A DNA stretch of 64,000 nucleotides from Candidatus Heimdallarchaeota archaeon (GCA_030603365.1 JAUVXV010000005.1:62001-126000), one strand, 5' to 3'. Shown: positions 36,342-44,398, counted from the stretch's first letter. Notes: a model not told the origin generated them from the sequence alone. Translations and numbers: made by a program.

Positions 36342-36434
36342 GGGAAGGGTGTGGTTCCCCTCCCACTAAGCTCTGCTGGTGGTTAAAACTAGCGAGGGGA
36401 CGCTAGTTGAATTTGATATGTGGGGACATATCAA
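36342..36434. ncRNA. Candidate structured RNA: array of hairpins in a 345-bp gap
   Basis: Four successive inverted repeats: GGGAA/TTCCC (36342-36359), CCAC/GTGG (36363-36382), AACTAGCG/CGCTAGTT (36387-36408, perfect 8 bp, loop AGGGGA) and TTGATATGT/ACATATCAA (36413-36434, perfect 9 bp, loop GGGG). The segment is GC-richer than its surroundings and has no open frame. A TTTAAATA box at 36459-36466 on the minus strand and an AT-rich TATA-like stretch near 36300-36310 on the plus strand could each drive it. The rest of the 36279-36623 gap has weaker pairings (TTTCACC with GGTGAAA) and the TATA box of the next gene. Confidence 0.5.
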
Positions 36435-36623
36435 CATTAGACTTAAGAGAAAATACTATTTAAACCCCCAAATTTTCATAATACTTTCGTTTCACCATAC
36501 GCTGAAAGTAAAACAGATTCAATAGATAGGCGGTTTTTGGTTTCGTTGTGTAGGTGAAAACACAATAATGACTAAATGTGTGTGATGGAAATTTTATATA
36601 GGTAAGATTGTAATATACTTGCA

Positions 36624-36989
36624 ATGGATTCCGAAGTAGAGAAACAAGATTATGAGTTGCTCTTACTCCTCAGTACTTTAGGAGCTAATAAAATTCGAGC
36701 AATACTTATCTTGGCACACCTATACCCAAAAGCGATCACTGCCACACAACTATCAACTCTGCTTGGATATTCGATGAAAGCAAGAACAATCTATCGAGGT
36801 ATATTAGATGACCTACAGGAAAGAGAATTAATCTTTCTAGACAAACTCACTCCCAAAGTAGCCAGCATTCGATTAAATCATGAGAACGAGTTACTCAAAA
36901 GACTAATCGAAATGTCTCAGAACCAGGGAGGAGAGTATCAAAAGGTAATCGATGAACTATTGGTGAAAAAAGATGAAGATGAATGGTAA
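36624..36989 (+). CDS. Small winged-helix regulator
   Basis: A 121-residue protein with a helix-turn-helix-like core: LGANKIRAILILAHLYPKAITATQLSTLLGYS then KARTIYRGILDDLQERELI (the key features being the TATQLS helix and a recognition-helix-like segment), and LTPKVASIRL as the wing. It resembles small archaeal wHTH regulators. TATA-like TTTATATAGG is about 27 bp before the ATG, so the mRNA is probably leaderless. The 3' end overlaps the next gene by 17 bp, so the regulator and the membrane protein are made together, a common layout for membrane-linked control. Confidence 0.7.
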   Translation: MDSEVEKQDYELLLLLSTLGANKIRAILILAHLYPKAITATQLSTLLGYSMKARTIYRGILDDLQERELIFLDKLTPKVASIRLNHENELLKRLIEMSQNQGGEYQKVIDELLVKKDEDEW

Positions 36990-37596
36990 ATACCAATCAC
37001 TGCTTCGAGCAGATAGAAAACCCACTCTAACTGTAAAAAGGGCGTTATTCTATTTAGTATTACTAGTATCTCTAGCCCTGTTTATCTCGTTTTTCACCTC
37101 TTTAAGTTATTCACAAACCTTTGATAGATCTTTTACTGATTTTAACGCTATACCTACTATTCCAACTGATTATGTAGCAGTCTTTACAACAGAACTAATT
37201 AACGAAGGATATAGAGATTTAAACGGTATCATCATCTCTTTACCAACTTGGGGTATTGTAACTCTAATCACCTCAGGTGTAGGATTTGGATCAACTATTC
37301 TGAGTTCAACTCTCTCAAAAACAATGTTATTAGAAAATAAGAAATGGTTGAAAACTTGGACAAAGAAAGGGAAAATAACTTACCACTATTTCTTTAAGAT
37401 GGTGAAAATAGATCTGGGGGAGAATAGAATAAGCATACTTAAGCTGAAGAATAAGTATAGAATTAAGATACAAATTGCAGAGGGTTTAGATCTTTCCAAA
37501 TATGGGTTCTCTTTAAAGAATAACTATTTTGTAGGATATTTTGTAAAAGAGGAACTGTCTAGTACTATTCATTTACTCAGTACTCAACTGCAATAA
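36973..37596 (+). CDS. Two-helix membrane protein co-expressed with the regulator
   Basis: I do not recognise the family. It codes for 207 residues, with helices at about 24-48 (ALFYLVLLVSLALFISFF) and 90-115 (WGIVTLITSGVGFGSTIL), an external loop between them and a basic cytoplasmic C-terminal domain of about 90 residues. GGTGA at 36962-36966 is 6 bases before the ATG, and the start lies inside the upstream wHTH gene. It may sense a signal and pass it to that regulator (inference). The gene ends in a region of strong hairpins. Confidence 0.65.
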   Translation: MKMNGKYQSLLRADRKPTLTVKRALFYLVLLVSLALFISFFTSLSYSQTFDRSFTDFNAIPTIPTDYVAVFTTELINEGYRDLNGIIISLPTWGIVTLITSGVGFGSTILSSTLSKTMLLENKKWLKTWTKKGKITYHYFFKMVKIDLGENRISILKLKNKYRIKIQIAEGLDLSKYGFSLKNNYFVGYFVKEELSSTIHLLSTQLQ

Positions 37597-37650
37597 TTCT
37601 CTTATTGCTTCTGTTCTTACTCTTCTAACTATCCTACTTTCATTACTCGA

Positions 37651-37708
37651 GGACTCTTGTACAGAGTCCCACTATTGCCCTAGAGTGTAGAGTGGTGGAA
37701 ACTCTACA
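37651..37708. other. Two perfect hairpins between convergent genes
   Basis: GGACTCT/AGAGTCC (37651-37669, loop TGTAC) and TGTAGAGT/ACTCTACA (37686-37708, loop of 7) lie in the 141-bp gap between the membrane protein gene and the Lrp-like gene, whose 3' ends face each other. They could end transcription or protect mRNA ends in both directions, or belong to a small RNA. Confidence 0.45.
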
Positions 37709-37737
37709 TCTTGAATTATTCCGCTCGAATGTTTCGT

Positions 37738-39078
37738 TTAAGCTGTAGCTTCATTACCATTAGCAATATGCTTTCGCAGATAAGAAAGATCCTTAGATGC
37801 TGGCTCTTCTTTCTTATATTGACCAAAATTACCATTTTGTAATTTATCTTCGATTTTAGCTATGGTACTATCTAACAACCAGTCCTTGTCAACTCTCCAT
37901 TTTTTCTGCTGCCAGTCGAAATTATCATACTCAAAAGTCCAATAGAGACCATGTTTTCCAAAGAAATCAAGTGAGTAGATTTTATAATCCTTTAAGGTAC
38001 TCCAAATGAGATAATTAATCTTGGATTCGTAGTATGGCGGCATTGTAAGTCTGAGGAATATTCCTTTGTTGAATAGCTCTAAATGTGATTGAAATGGAAT
38101 TCTCTCTTCATGGAAGAAGCGGAAAATTTGAGCTTTTTCTTTTTCAGGAACATTTTCTATGAAATATGCTCGTGTAGCATGTTGTTCAAATAACTTACGA
38201 CTGAAATTCCAGCGTGGGTGAGTAACAAGGTTGTTCATGACTAAATTATAGTATTTCCTACCAAAATCAACTTTAGCATTGTGCATATTCTTGTCATCAA
38301 AAAACTCACTGAGATTGAATAACAAAATTTCTTCAGCACTTGTAAGTTTCTCCTCATTAGAGTTTGAAACTTGTTCATTCTTCTTGCTAAGATGTTTGTA
38401 GTAGTCACTATAATGTTGAATCAAATCTGTTTGCTTTGACCTAATATCAATAGTTCTTCCATTAGTTATTGAAGTTGTTAAGTCTTTTAGTAGTTCAAAA
38501 TGGAGAGGTTCTATTGTCTGAAGATCAATAGCAGATGGTAGTCTAGGTAGCGAAACGCTTTTAGATAACCTTTTTTCCCAGAATGAAATTAGATCAAATG
38601 GTTCTGGATCTTGAGTATAGTGGGGTAAGGGTTGTGGCCTGGTGAACCGATAACCCATAGATTTCATTGTGAAAAAACTGTCACAATATTCTTGTTCAAC
38701 TAAATGCTCAAGATACTGGTTAAATAACTGCTCAGTATTCTCCGGGAGCTCGAAATGTGCATAGATTCCATAACTTTCACCATAAAAACGGTTGTATGCT
38801 CGAATATACTTGTGTTCAGATAAGGCATTTTGCAATAAAGTAAACTGGTGGAGAGAACTTATTGAAAATATAACTCCATATCTATAAAGTGAAATTCGTT
38901 CTGGAACAAAAGATGCGAATGGTGTTCGGAGAATTTTCCGATCTTTAAGTGATTTAACGCGTCGAATCATTGTTTGTGGAGAAATTTTTAGTTTCTCTGC
39001 TTGCTTGGAAAATGGTTCTAACGGATAATTCTGCAATACATGCAGTATCTTTTTGTCAAGTATGTTTAAATGATCCAT
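37738..39078 (-). CDS. Lrp/AsnC-type helix-turn-helix regulator with long C-terminal domain
   Basis: A 446-residue protein. Residues 1-60 form an Lrp-type HTH (LNILDKKILHVLQNY, then SPQTMIRRVKSLKDRKILR). The remaining 380 residues are not the usual short RAM domain: they contain two related alpha/beta parts (SLYRYGVIFSISS and KGIFLRLTMPPYYE regions), a pattern known from large archaeal one-component regulators. GAGGTC lies 6 bases before the ATG. About 330 bp of strongly structured, non-coding sequence precedes the start, so the mRNA leader may be regulatory. Confidence 0.72.
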   Translation of the reverse strand: MDHLNILDKKILHVLQNYPLEPFSKQAEKLKISPQTMIRRVKSLKDRKILRTPFASFVPERISLYRYGVIFSISSLHQFTLLQNALSEHKYIRAYNRFYGESYGIYAHFELPENTEQLFNQYLEHLVEQEYCDSFFTMKSMGYRFTRPQPLPHYTQDPEPFDLISFWEKRLSKSVSLPRLPSAIDLQTIEPLHFELLKDLTTSITNGRTIDIRSKQTDLIQHYSDYYKHLSKKNEQVSNSNEEKLTSAEEILLFNLSEFFDDKNMHNAKVDFGRKYYNLVMNNLVTHPRWNFSRKLFEQHATRAYFIENVPEKEKAQIFRFFHEERIPFQSHLELFNKGIFLRLTMPPYYESKINYLIWSTLKDYKIYSLDFFGKHGLYWTFEYDNFDWQQKKWRVDKDWLLDSTIAKIEDKLQNGNFGQYKKEEPASKDLSYLRKHIANGNEATA

Positions 39079-39112
39079 TTTTTTGACCTCTTTTTTTTGT
39101 TATTGTTGTTTG

Positions 39113-39260
39113 CGAAGAAACAACCGGAGAGATCAAGAAGGTGGCTTGTACAAGAAATGTAGCCTCCGCAGTTTGCAGTCTAGCGTGCAATATCTTGTAC
39201 AAGACCCTCTCGATATCCCCTTCGAGAGAACCCATTTAGACCTCTAACTTTGTTTCTTCG
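39113..39260. ncRNA. Candidate multi-branched structured RNA closed by an 11-bp helix
   Basis: CGAAGAAACAA (39113-39123) pairs perfectly with TTGTTTCTTCG (39250-39260). Inside are CTTGTACAAGA (39145-39155) with TCTTGTACAAG (39193-39203), 11 bp perfect, itself enclosing TTGCA/TGCAA, and CTCTCGA (39207-39213) with TCGAGAG (39222-39228), 7 bp perfect. Nested and adjacent helices closed by a terminal stem are typical of riboswitch-like or stable non-coding RNAs. On the minus strand it would sit in the leader of the Lrp-like regulator gene (start 39078). On the plus strand it would be a free RNA. I do not recognise a known family. Confidence 0.55.
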
Positions 39261-39321
39261 TGGTTTGACCCCTTGTGTTTGAGTTCGAATTAGCTTCCTT
39301 TGACCTTTCCTAGTGGAAACC

Positions 39322-39402
39322 TTAATGGGGGGATTAATGACCTAGTTTCCCCCCAGGTTTTCCTTTCTCGCCAAATGAGGAAAGGGGTGGGGTTTCTGGC
39401 GA
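39322..39402. other. Further inverted repeats beside the structured RNA
   Basis: TTAAT/ATTAA around GGGGGG (39322-39337), GGGGGG pairing potential with CCCCCC near 39349-39354, CCTTTC with GAAAGG (39362-39385) and TCGCCA with TGGCGA (39368-39402). These lie between the multi-branched RNA and the small secreted peptide gene. Some pairings are mutually exclusive, as in a switch, but with one sequence that is only a suggestion. Confidence 0.35.
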
Positions 39403-39430
39403 TTTTGATTTTTAATTCAGCGTGATCTTA

Positions 39431-39658
39431 TCATCCAGTTGCATACCCATGAGTTCCTATTGGCACATCCTCAACCGGACCTGCTCCTCCAGGACTATAC
39501 CCTATTGGCACATCTTCAACTGGACCTGCTCCTCCAGGACTATACCCTATTGGCACATCTTCAAGAGGTTCAGAAGTTGTAATCATTATTGTTCCTGCAA
39601 CCAAAGCAAGAATTGTTACTAAACAAAATACCCCAAGTACTTTTTGTTTCTTTTTCAT
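39431..39658 (-). CDS. Small exported protein with 15-residue tandem repeats
   Basis: 75 residues: a signal peptide or anchor (VLGVFCLVTILALVAGTIMI), then SEPLEDVPIGYSPGGAG followed by PVEDVPIGYSPGGAG and a third, shorter unit ending DVPIGTHGYATG. GGTGGA lies 6 bases before the ATG and CTTAAATAAT, a TATA-like box, lies further up, so this is a real gene and not a chance frame. The mature part would be about 45 residues, rich in Pro, Gly and acidic residues, without Cys. It could be a secreted peptide, a surface spacer or a precursor of short signal peptides. No family recognised. Confidence 0.6.
   Translation of the reverse strand: MKKKQKVLGVFCLVTILALVAGTIMITTSEPLEDVPIGYSPGGAGPVEDVPIGYSPGGAGPVEDVPIGTHGYATG
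39456..39562. repeat. 45-bp tandem direct repeat inside the small exported protein gene
   Basis: Units begin at 39456, 39501 and 39546 with CCTATTGGCACATC. The first two are complete and nearly identical; the third stops after about 17 bases. The repeat length is a multiple of three, so the protein frame is kept. Near identity at the DNA level suggests recent expansion. Confidence 0.8.
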
Positions 39659-40334
39659 TTATTTTCCACCAGCTTTATTCGAGCTCAAGTTACCATGTGT
39701 ACTAGTATTATTTAAGAGTTGTTACAATTTTCCATGTTTCTTAAAAAAGTGGAAAAAAGTAACATGACTCATGTCTAAATGCATTACATGAAAGTTTGAC
39801 GGCTCTGTTAAACTATTTTTGTCGGGATATTAAGAAGATATGACCTAATGGTCTATGTAAGGCAAATTCCGTTTTACCTTACAGACGTGAAAATATCTGG
39901 GTATATATGCGGGGAATATTGCTTAGATTATTTTTCTTTTAATAATAAAAAATTGTTGAACAAAGAGTGCATTCTTTTGAGTAATTCTACTGTTAGCTAA
40001 ACAAAATACTAGATAAAATCAACATACTTTCATTTAATGATTAATTAAGTATTGACATAAATGATTAGAGGGCTTGAATCAGTGATTTGTTTTTCTACAA
40101 AAAATCGATGTTTATCTAGAAGAAGAGTTGAGTCGATATCGCATTAAGAATAACTACAAAAAAAATCATATTACACTATTTTCTTCAAATTTGGAATTTT
40201 TTCAGAAGTATTTCTTAGCTGAGAATTTTACTTTAAAAACAACTCTTTTAGTATACAATCTGTCTTACAAAATTTCTCTATTTTAATTTACTACTATCTA
40301 TATACTTCTGTCAAATAGGATGCTAAAAAAGTAG
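39659..40334. other. 676-bp AT-rich gap without a recognised gene
   Basis: Holds the promoter of the small exported protein gene next to 39659 and one inverted repeat, GTAAGG/CCTTAC (about 39857-39882), in a slightly less AT-rich patch. From about 39900 to 40330 the sequence is very AT-rich, with many short A and T runs and no open frame that looks coding. No tRNA-like fold or repeat array was seen. Confidence 0.5.
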
Positions 40335-40733
40335 TTATTTTTTAATCGCATAAGCAATTTTCAGAAATAATCCACATCCTGTACAAAACTCTGTTTCTTT
40401 TGAATTCACTGTTTCACAATTTGGACAAACAAGTAGTTCTTCTTTTGCAATTCCTTCTACTATTTTCTCTTGTTCAAGATCATCTTTAGGTTCTTCCTTG
40501 TTTTGTGATTTAACAAATTTTCTCATTTTAAAAGCTAGAACAGTAAATACAATTAGCAGGATGGAAGATACAAAAGCTATAAGTATACCAATTATTGACC
40601 AAATTAAACTTAAATGTACTCCAAAAACTATACCTCCGATGGCTACCAAAGGTAATGCGAATACAAATATAGTTAACAACAGTAATCCAAATGTGGTTGA
40701 TTTCTTTTTATTTTCATTCTTCTCCTTATTCAT
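40335..40733 (-). CDS. Zinc-ribbon membrane protein
   Basis: 132 residues: two hydrophobic helices (FGLLLLTIFVFALPLVAIGGIVFGV and LIWSIIGILIAFVSSILLIVF, both longer than needed for one span), a linker with many charged residues, and a C-terminal zinc ribbon CPNCETVN....FCTGCG. The start lies 8 bases inside the upstream gene, with GAGGTC before it, so the two zinc-ribbon genes are translationally coupled. Function unknown. The ribbon is probably cytoplasmic. Confidence 0.7.
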   Translation of the reverse strand: MNKEKNENKKKSTTFGLLLLTIFVFALPLVAIGGIVFGVHLSLIWSIIGILIAFVSSILLIVFTVLAFKMRKFVKSQNKEEPKDDLEQEKIVEGIAKEELLVCPNCETVNSKETEFCTGCGLFLKIAYAIKK

Positions 40734-41121
40734 CTATTTTGACCTCTTCCTCAGGTTCTTTTAAGAAGAAACCACATTTTGAGCAATTTTCTTGGTCAGC
40801 TGAATTACGTGTTTTGCATATAAGACAAATTTTCAAATTTAAGGACTGATTACAATAAACACAGTTTTTCCGACTAAGAGGATTTGTTTTATTACATTCA
40901 GGGCAGATCGAGATATCTTTTCTCTTCCTGAAAGAGGATCCAAAAACTAAAATAATGGATGAAAATGCAATTCCTAAAATCCCCCCTATAATGTATCCCC
41001 TATTCATAGTTTGATCTATGACAACTATACCTATATATAGACAGTAGACCGATCCCAGGAATATAATTATTAAACCAATGTTGATAACCTTATTGTTGAC
41101 TAAGAAATTACATCTTTTCAT
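40726..41121 (-). CDS. Membrane protein with two zinc ribbons
   Basis: 131 residues: two membrane helices (INIGLIIIFLGSVYCLYIGIV and YIIGGILGIAFSSIILVFG), then CPECNKTN...CVYC and CLICKTRN...CSKCG, two CxxC-CxxC zinc ribbons in a row, and an acidic tail. It forms an operon with the zinc-ribbon protein at 40335, overlapping it by 8 bp. The two proteins may assemble together in the membrane. No known function. Confidence 0.7.
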   Translation of the reverse strand: MKRCNFLVNNKVINIGLIIIFLGSVYCLYIGIVVIDQTMNRGYIIGGILGIAFSSIILVFGSSFRKRKDISICPECNKTNPLSRKNCVYCNQSLNLKICLICKTRNSADQENCSKCGFFLKEPEEEVKIDE

Positions 41122-41179
41122 AACAATATTAACATTAGGAAAATGATGATTTAAGTTTTAGCTATGATTTCTAATTCTA

Positions 41180-42391
41180 CTATTTATGCTTAAAGAATTG
41201 CTTTGTGCTTAGTACAGTAAGAGCTAATAGTGATAAAATAAGCAAACTGAAACTGTAATTTATTGTTTTGATTGTTGGTGTTTCAAGATATTCAACTGAT
41301 GGAAAAGGATCATTAGCTTCTGCTGTTCCATCGATAGGATAAGGCATTTCCATATGCCAATCCGACCAATAATTACCTTCTTCTGTCTCTTCATCAAACC
41401 AAATATTTTCTGTTCCATCGTCACAAGCTTGAGAATAACCTCCAAAGTTATTATCTATGAAAGTATTATGGTGGATGATATTAACATCAGAAGCATAATT
41501 GATATAGAGACCATAATCTTGGTTTCTTTCAAATAGATTGTTAGTTAGAACACAATGATCAGCACTATCTAATCTCATACCATTATCATTAAACTCGCAA
41601 GTATTGTTAGCTAAGTTTACTCTAGAGGAGTAAGATAACAATGTTCCAGCAAAGCTATTTTTCGTACAAGTGTTATTTGTTACTGTCGTTCCTGTCGAAT
41701 ATTTTAACCAGATTCCATGCCAATTGTTGTACTTACAAGTGTTGTTTGTAACTGTGCTTCTGGATGAGGAATAAAGAAGAATTCCTGCATTAAAATTATT
41801 ACTACAATTATTACTAGATAATCTATTCTCTGGTGATTCAAAAATAAAGATTCCATGATTAATATTGTTAAAACAATTATTATTTGAAAGTGTTACATTA
41901 GATGAATTGAGTATCTCAATTCCATTAATGTTACTGCTACAGGAATTATTAGCAACTATGGCTCCAGAACATTCTCTTAAACTGATGCCATCAAATTCAC
42001 TGCTCACACAGCTATTATTCATAACTGACACAGTACCCCATGAAATGCAGTCTGAAATCGTGATTCCTACCCTCGATGCTTCTATGTAGCAGTTCAGTAT
42101 AATAAAAAATTTAGAAGTGTTCCAGATTGAAATACCATATTGAGCTGAAGTTACTATCAAGTAATTCTCTATTAGGTACGGATTTTCAGTTGTTCCTAAA
42201 CCTGGAAAACCATAGTTGATGAAACCTTCGTCATTGTCTATTTCTATTGGACCATGAGTTACATAAGAGTCAATTAAAGAATTATGAGTATTATTGAATT
42301 TGCTAACACTAGAATGATCCTCTGAATTGTATACTTCAGAACCAGATATTAAGCAAAAGCTGAATATCAGAACAATCAGAAGTTTTTTCAT
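41180..42391 (-). CDS. NosD-type beta-helix surface protein (short)
   Basis: About 403 residues with a signal peptide (LLIVLIFSFCLISGS), beta-helix rungs that repeat N.GI.L...S...V.NN.C, the family ending ENIWFDEETEEGNYWSDWH and DPFPS, and a C-terminal membrane helix (FSLLILSLLALTVLS). The rung NN[ST]C is more regular than in the two longer paralogues, so this copy is probably the product of recent internal repeat growth. GTGA lies just before the ATG at 42391. Exported and membrane-anchored. Confidence 0.82.
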   Translation of the reverse strand: MKKLLIVLIFSFCLISGSEVYNSEDHSSVSKFNNTHNSLIDSYVTHGPIEIDNDEGFINYGFPGLGTTENPYLIENYLIVTSAQYGISIWNTSKFFIILNCYIEASRVGITISDCISWGTVSVMNNSCVSSEFDGISLRECSGAIVANNSCSSNINGIEILNSSNVTLSNNNCFNNINHGIFIFESPENRLSSNNCSNNFNAGILLYSSSRSTVTNNTCKYNNWHGIWLKYSTGTTVTNNTCTKNSFAGTLLSYSSRVNLANNTCEFNDNGMRLDSADHCVLTNNLFERNQDYGLYINYASDVNIIHHNTFIDNNFGGYSQACDDGTENIWFDEETEEGNYWSDWHMEMPYPIDGTAEANDPFPSVEYLETPTIKTINYSFSLLILSLLALTVLSTKQFFKHK

Positions 42392-42489
42392 CTTTTTCAC
42401 TCAAAGAGAATTATCGTTCTAACACTAATAAACGTAATGCAGAATCTTTCATAAATTCAAAATCCCAATTCTCTCTTTTATTTGAAATG

Positions 42490-42497
42490 TTTAAATA
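42490..42497 (+). promoter_or_regulatory. TATA box of the RING-like protein gene
   Basis: TTTAAATA ends 25 bp before the ATG at 42522, the same octamer and almost the same spacing as for both biotin carboxylases. It implies a leaderless mRNA and supports the chosen start. Confidence 0.6.
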
Positions 42498-42521
42498 TCC
42501 ATTTGTGCAAATATTCAAAGT

Positions 42522-43229
42522 ATGGAGTTGAGATGTTCGTTCTGTGGAGGAGAAGTAAACGAACTTAAACATGTTGATACAATGAAGAAGAAAGCATACT
42601 GTTCTTTTAGATGTACTATTGCTGATAGCATTCCAAGATTGGTTCTTTCTTTATTCTTAACTACTGGACTTGGAGTTATCTTAATTCTTGTCGGAGTTTC
42701 GAACGATTCTTCCAAAAATGTTATTATATTTAGTATTCTATTTGGAATTACAATTTTAGGAATCTTAATCTTCATTATTATAGGTTCAACGCACAATCCG
42801 AATAACCAATTACAAAGTAAAGAAAGAATATCCTTTCAAAAGATTAGATATGAGAAGATGAAGGCAGAAGAAAGTTTTACAAAAGCTCAACTTATTTATC
42901 CAGAATCACCTACAATTTCAAAAATTGCTCAACTTGTTTCTCCTGAAACATCTGCAATCTCAAAAAATACTATCCAATGTTTTTATTGCAAATCTAAGAT
43001 TGATTTCTCTAATTCAGAAGATCAAATAATCTGTATGAGTTGTGGAAATAAAATCCCTTTCTGTGATTTATGTGATGATTACATAGAATCAGAAGCTGAA
43101 ATTCTTCAACTTGAACCCTGTGGTCATATCTTTCATAAAAAAGAACTTCTAGAATGGGTAAAAAGTAATAAAATCTGTTCTAAATGTCAAGTAACTATGA
43201 CTTTTGTAGATGTTAGTCCAGATTTTTAG
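42522..43229 (+). CDS. Membrane-anchored protein with RING-like zinc finger
   Basis: 235 residues. N-terminal zinc knuckle C5-x2-C8, C27-x3-C31. Two membrane helices at about 40-60 and 68-88. A zinc ribbon near 152-175 (CFYCK...CMSCG). A C-terminal RING-H2-like finger: C181-x2-C184-x15-C200-x-H202-x2-H205-x2-E208-x10-C219-x2-C222. The sixth ligand is Glu instead of Cys. The spacing CGHIFH..ELLEW matches RING fingers of E3 ubiquitin ligases. Asgard archaea are known to have ubiquitin, E1, E2 and RING-type proteins, so a membrane E3 is plausible, but no E1/E2 genes are nearby. Convergent, with a 4-bp overlap, with the hydrolase at 43226. Confidence 0.72.
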   Translation: MELRCSFCGGEVNELKHVDTMKKKAYCSFRCTIADSIPRLVLSLFLTTGLGVILILVGVSNDSSKNVIIFSILFGITILGILIFIIIGSTHNPNNQLQSKERISFQKIRYEKMKAEESFTKAQLIYPESPTISKIAQLVSPETSAISKNTIQCFYCKSKIDFSNSEDQIICMSCGNKIPFCDLCDDYIESEAEILQLEPCGHIFHKKELLEWVKSNKICSKCQVTMTFVDVSPDF

Positions 43230-44398
43230 AGTTTTCTTTTTCGCTTAATCCAACCTACTAGCATTACAATTGAAATAGCTATTACAAATGATTCAGTAGA
43301 TGCTTCTGTTGGTGATGAATATCCTTCTTCAACTGATTTGATAATGTAATCTATTGTAAGATAAACAAATGGCCAATCAAATTCTGCTAAACTTGACGTA
43401 AACACAACGACCATGTCATAGTCTGGCATTACTTGTATTATCTGTCCAGCCCAACCTAAAGCTAGATATGCATTCATCTGTGGGTAGACCCACCATTGGT
43501 ACCCATACCATGACCAACCACTAACCACCACTGTATTATTTGACGCTTGATCGACCCATTCCTTTGAAACTATCTGAGTTTCATTCCAAGTACCATTATT
43601 TAGAAAGAGAAATCCAAACTTTGCCATATCTCGAGGTAATAGATGAAGATCAGCTCCTCCAAAGTAAATTCCTTGTGGGTCTTGAGACCAGAACACATCG
43701 GTAAAACCTACAGGTTCGAAGATATGCTCATTTGCATACTCAAAAGTGGAATTTCCTGTCGCTTCTTCAATAATTGCAGAAAGCAGATGAGATCCTCCAG
43801 AATTATAGTTAAAAACAGTTCCTGGTTCTTCATCCTTTCCTCTGCTTAAGACAAACTCGACCCAATTATCACTTGCTTTCATCTGTACAAAACTATTTTC
43901 TGGCAAATAGTAAGAAATATCTTCTCTCCAAGAAATACCTGATGTCATGGTTAGTAGATGATAAATAGTAACATTTTCTCTTAATTCAATATTAGGTACT
44001 GAAACATTAACAAAGAAATCCAATATTTTCTGATTTACACTTTCTATAACCCCTTCCTCAATTGTAATACCAATCAAAGTTGAAATAAAACTTTTAGTAA
44101 CTGAATAGACAGGATGAAGAATTCCAGCAGTATAGTAACTGAGATACTCTTCAACCACTAGGTACCCATCCTTAACAATGAGAACACTGTCAATGTTGAA
44201 GTTATTTTCATCAATATACTCAAACATCCTATCTATTGTTTGTTCATTCATTCCTACATCTTCGAAAGAAGCTTTTTGCCACCCATTAGTGGGCCAATAG
44301 TCTCGTTCTATAACATCGCTTAAAACAGGATATGAAATAAATGAAGATAACAATAAAACCACAAACATTATGTAAACAGTAAGTGTTTTGTTTCTCAT
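43226..44398 (-). CDS. Exported beta-lactamase-fold serine hydrolase
   Basis: 390 residues: signal peptide (YIMFVVLLLSSFISYPVL), a class C beta-lactamase-like domain with SVTKSF (SxxK), YNSGG after VFN (YxN) and a W-rich C-terminal half, and a C-terminal membrane helix (FVIAISIVMLVGWI) followed by KRKRKL. GGTGTC lies 3 bases before the ATG. It is shorter than the hydrolase at 30399 and lacks the multi-helix membrane domain. Probably an esterase or peptidase acting outside the cell, anchored by its C terminus. Confidence 0.85.
   Translation of the reverse strand: MRNKTLTVYIMFVVLLLSSFISYPVLSDVIERDYWPTNGWQKASFEDVGMNEQTIDRMFEYIDENNFNIDSVLIVKDGYLVVEEYLSYYTAGILHPVYSVTKSFISTLIGITIEEGVIESVNQKILDFFVNVSVPNIELRENVTIYHLLTMTSGISWREDISYYLPENSFVQMKASDNWVEFVLSRGKDEEPGTVFNYNSGGSHLLSAIIEEATGNSTFEYANEHIFEPVGFTDVFWSQDPQGIYFGGADLHLLPRDMAKFGFLFLNNGTWNETQIVSKEWVDQASNNTVVVSGWSWYGYQWWVYPQMNAYLALGWAGQIIQVMPDYDMVVVFTSSLAEFDWPFVYLTIDYIIKSVEEGYSSPTEASTESFVIAISIVMLVGWIKRKRKL

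Noticed and set aside
39285..39310. GTTCGAATT, a possible tRNA T-loop
   Set aside because: The flanking five bases on each side do not pair, the conserved C61 is missing, and no acceptor or anticodon arm is found at the right distance.
39113..39402. SRP RNA or RNase P RNA
   Set aside because: The conserved SRP helix 8 motif and the RNase P core motifs are not found on either strand in this or the other structured gaps.
39422..39622. Plus-strand open frame over the 45-bp repeats
   Set aside because: It is the antisense of the small exported protein, which has a signal peptide, ribosome-binding site and promoter on the minus strand.
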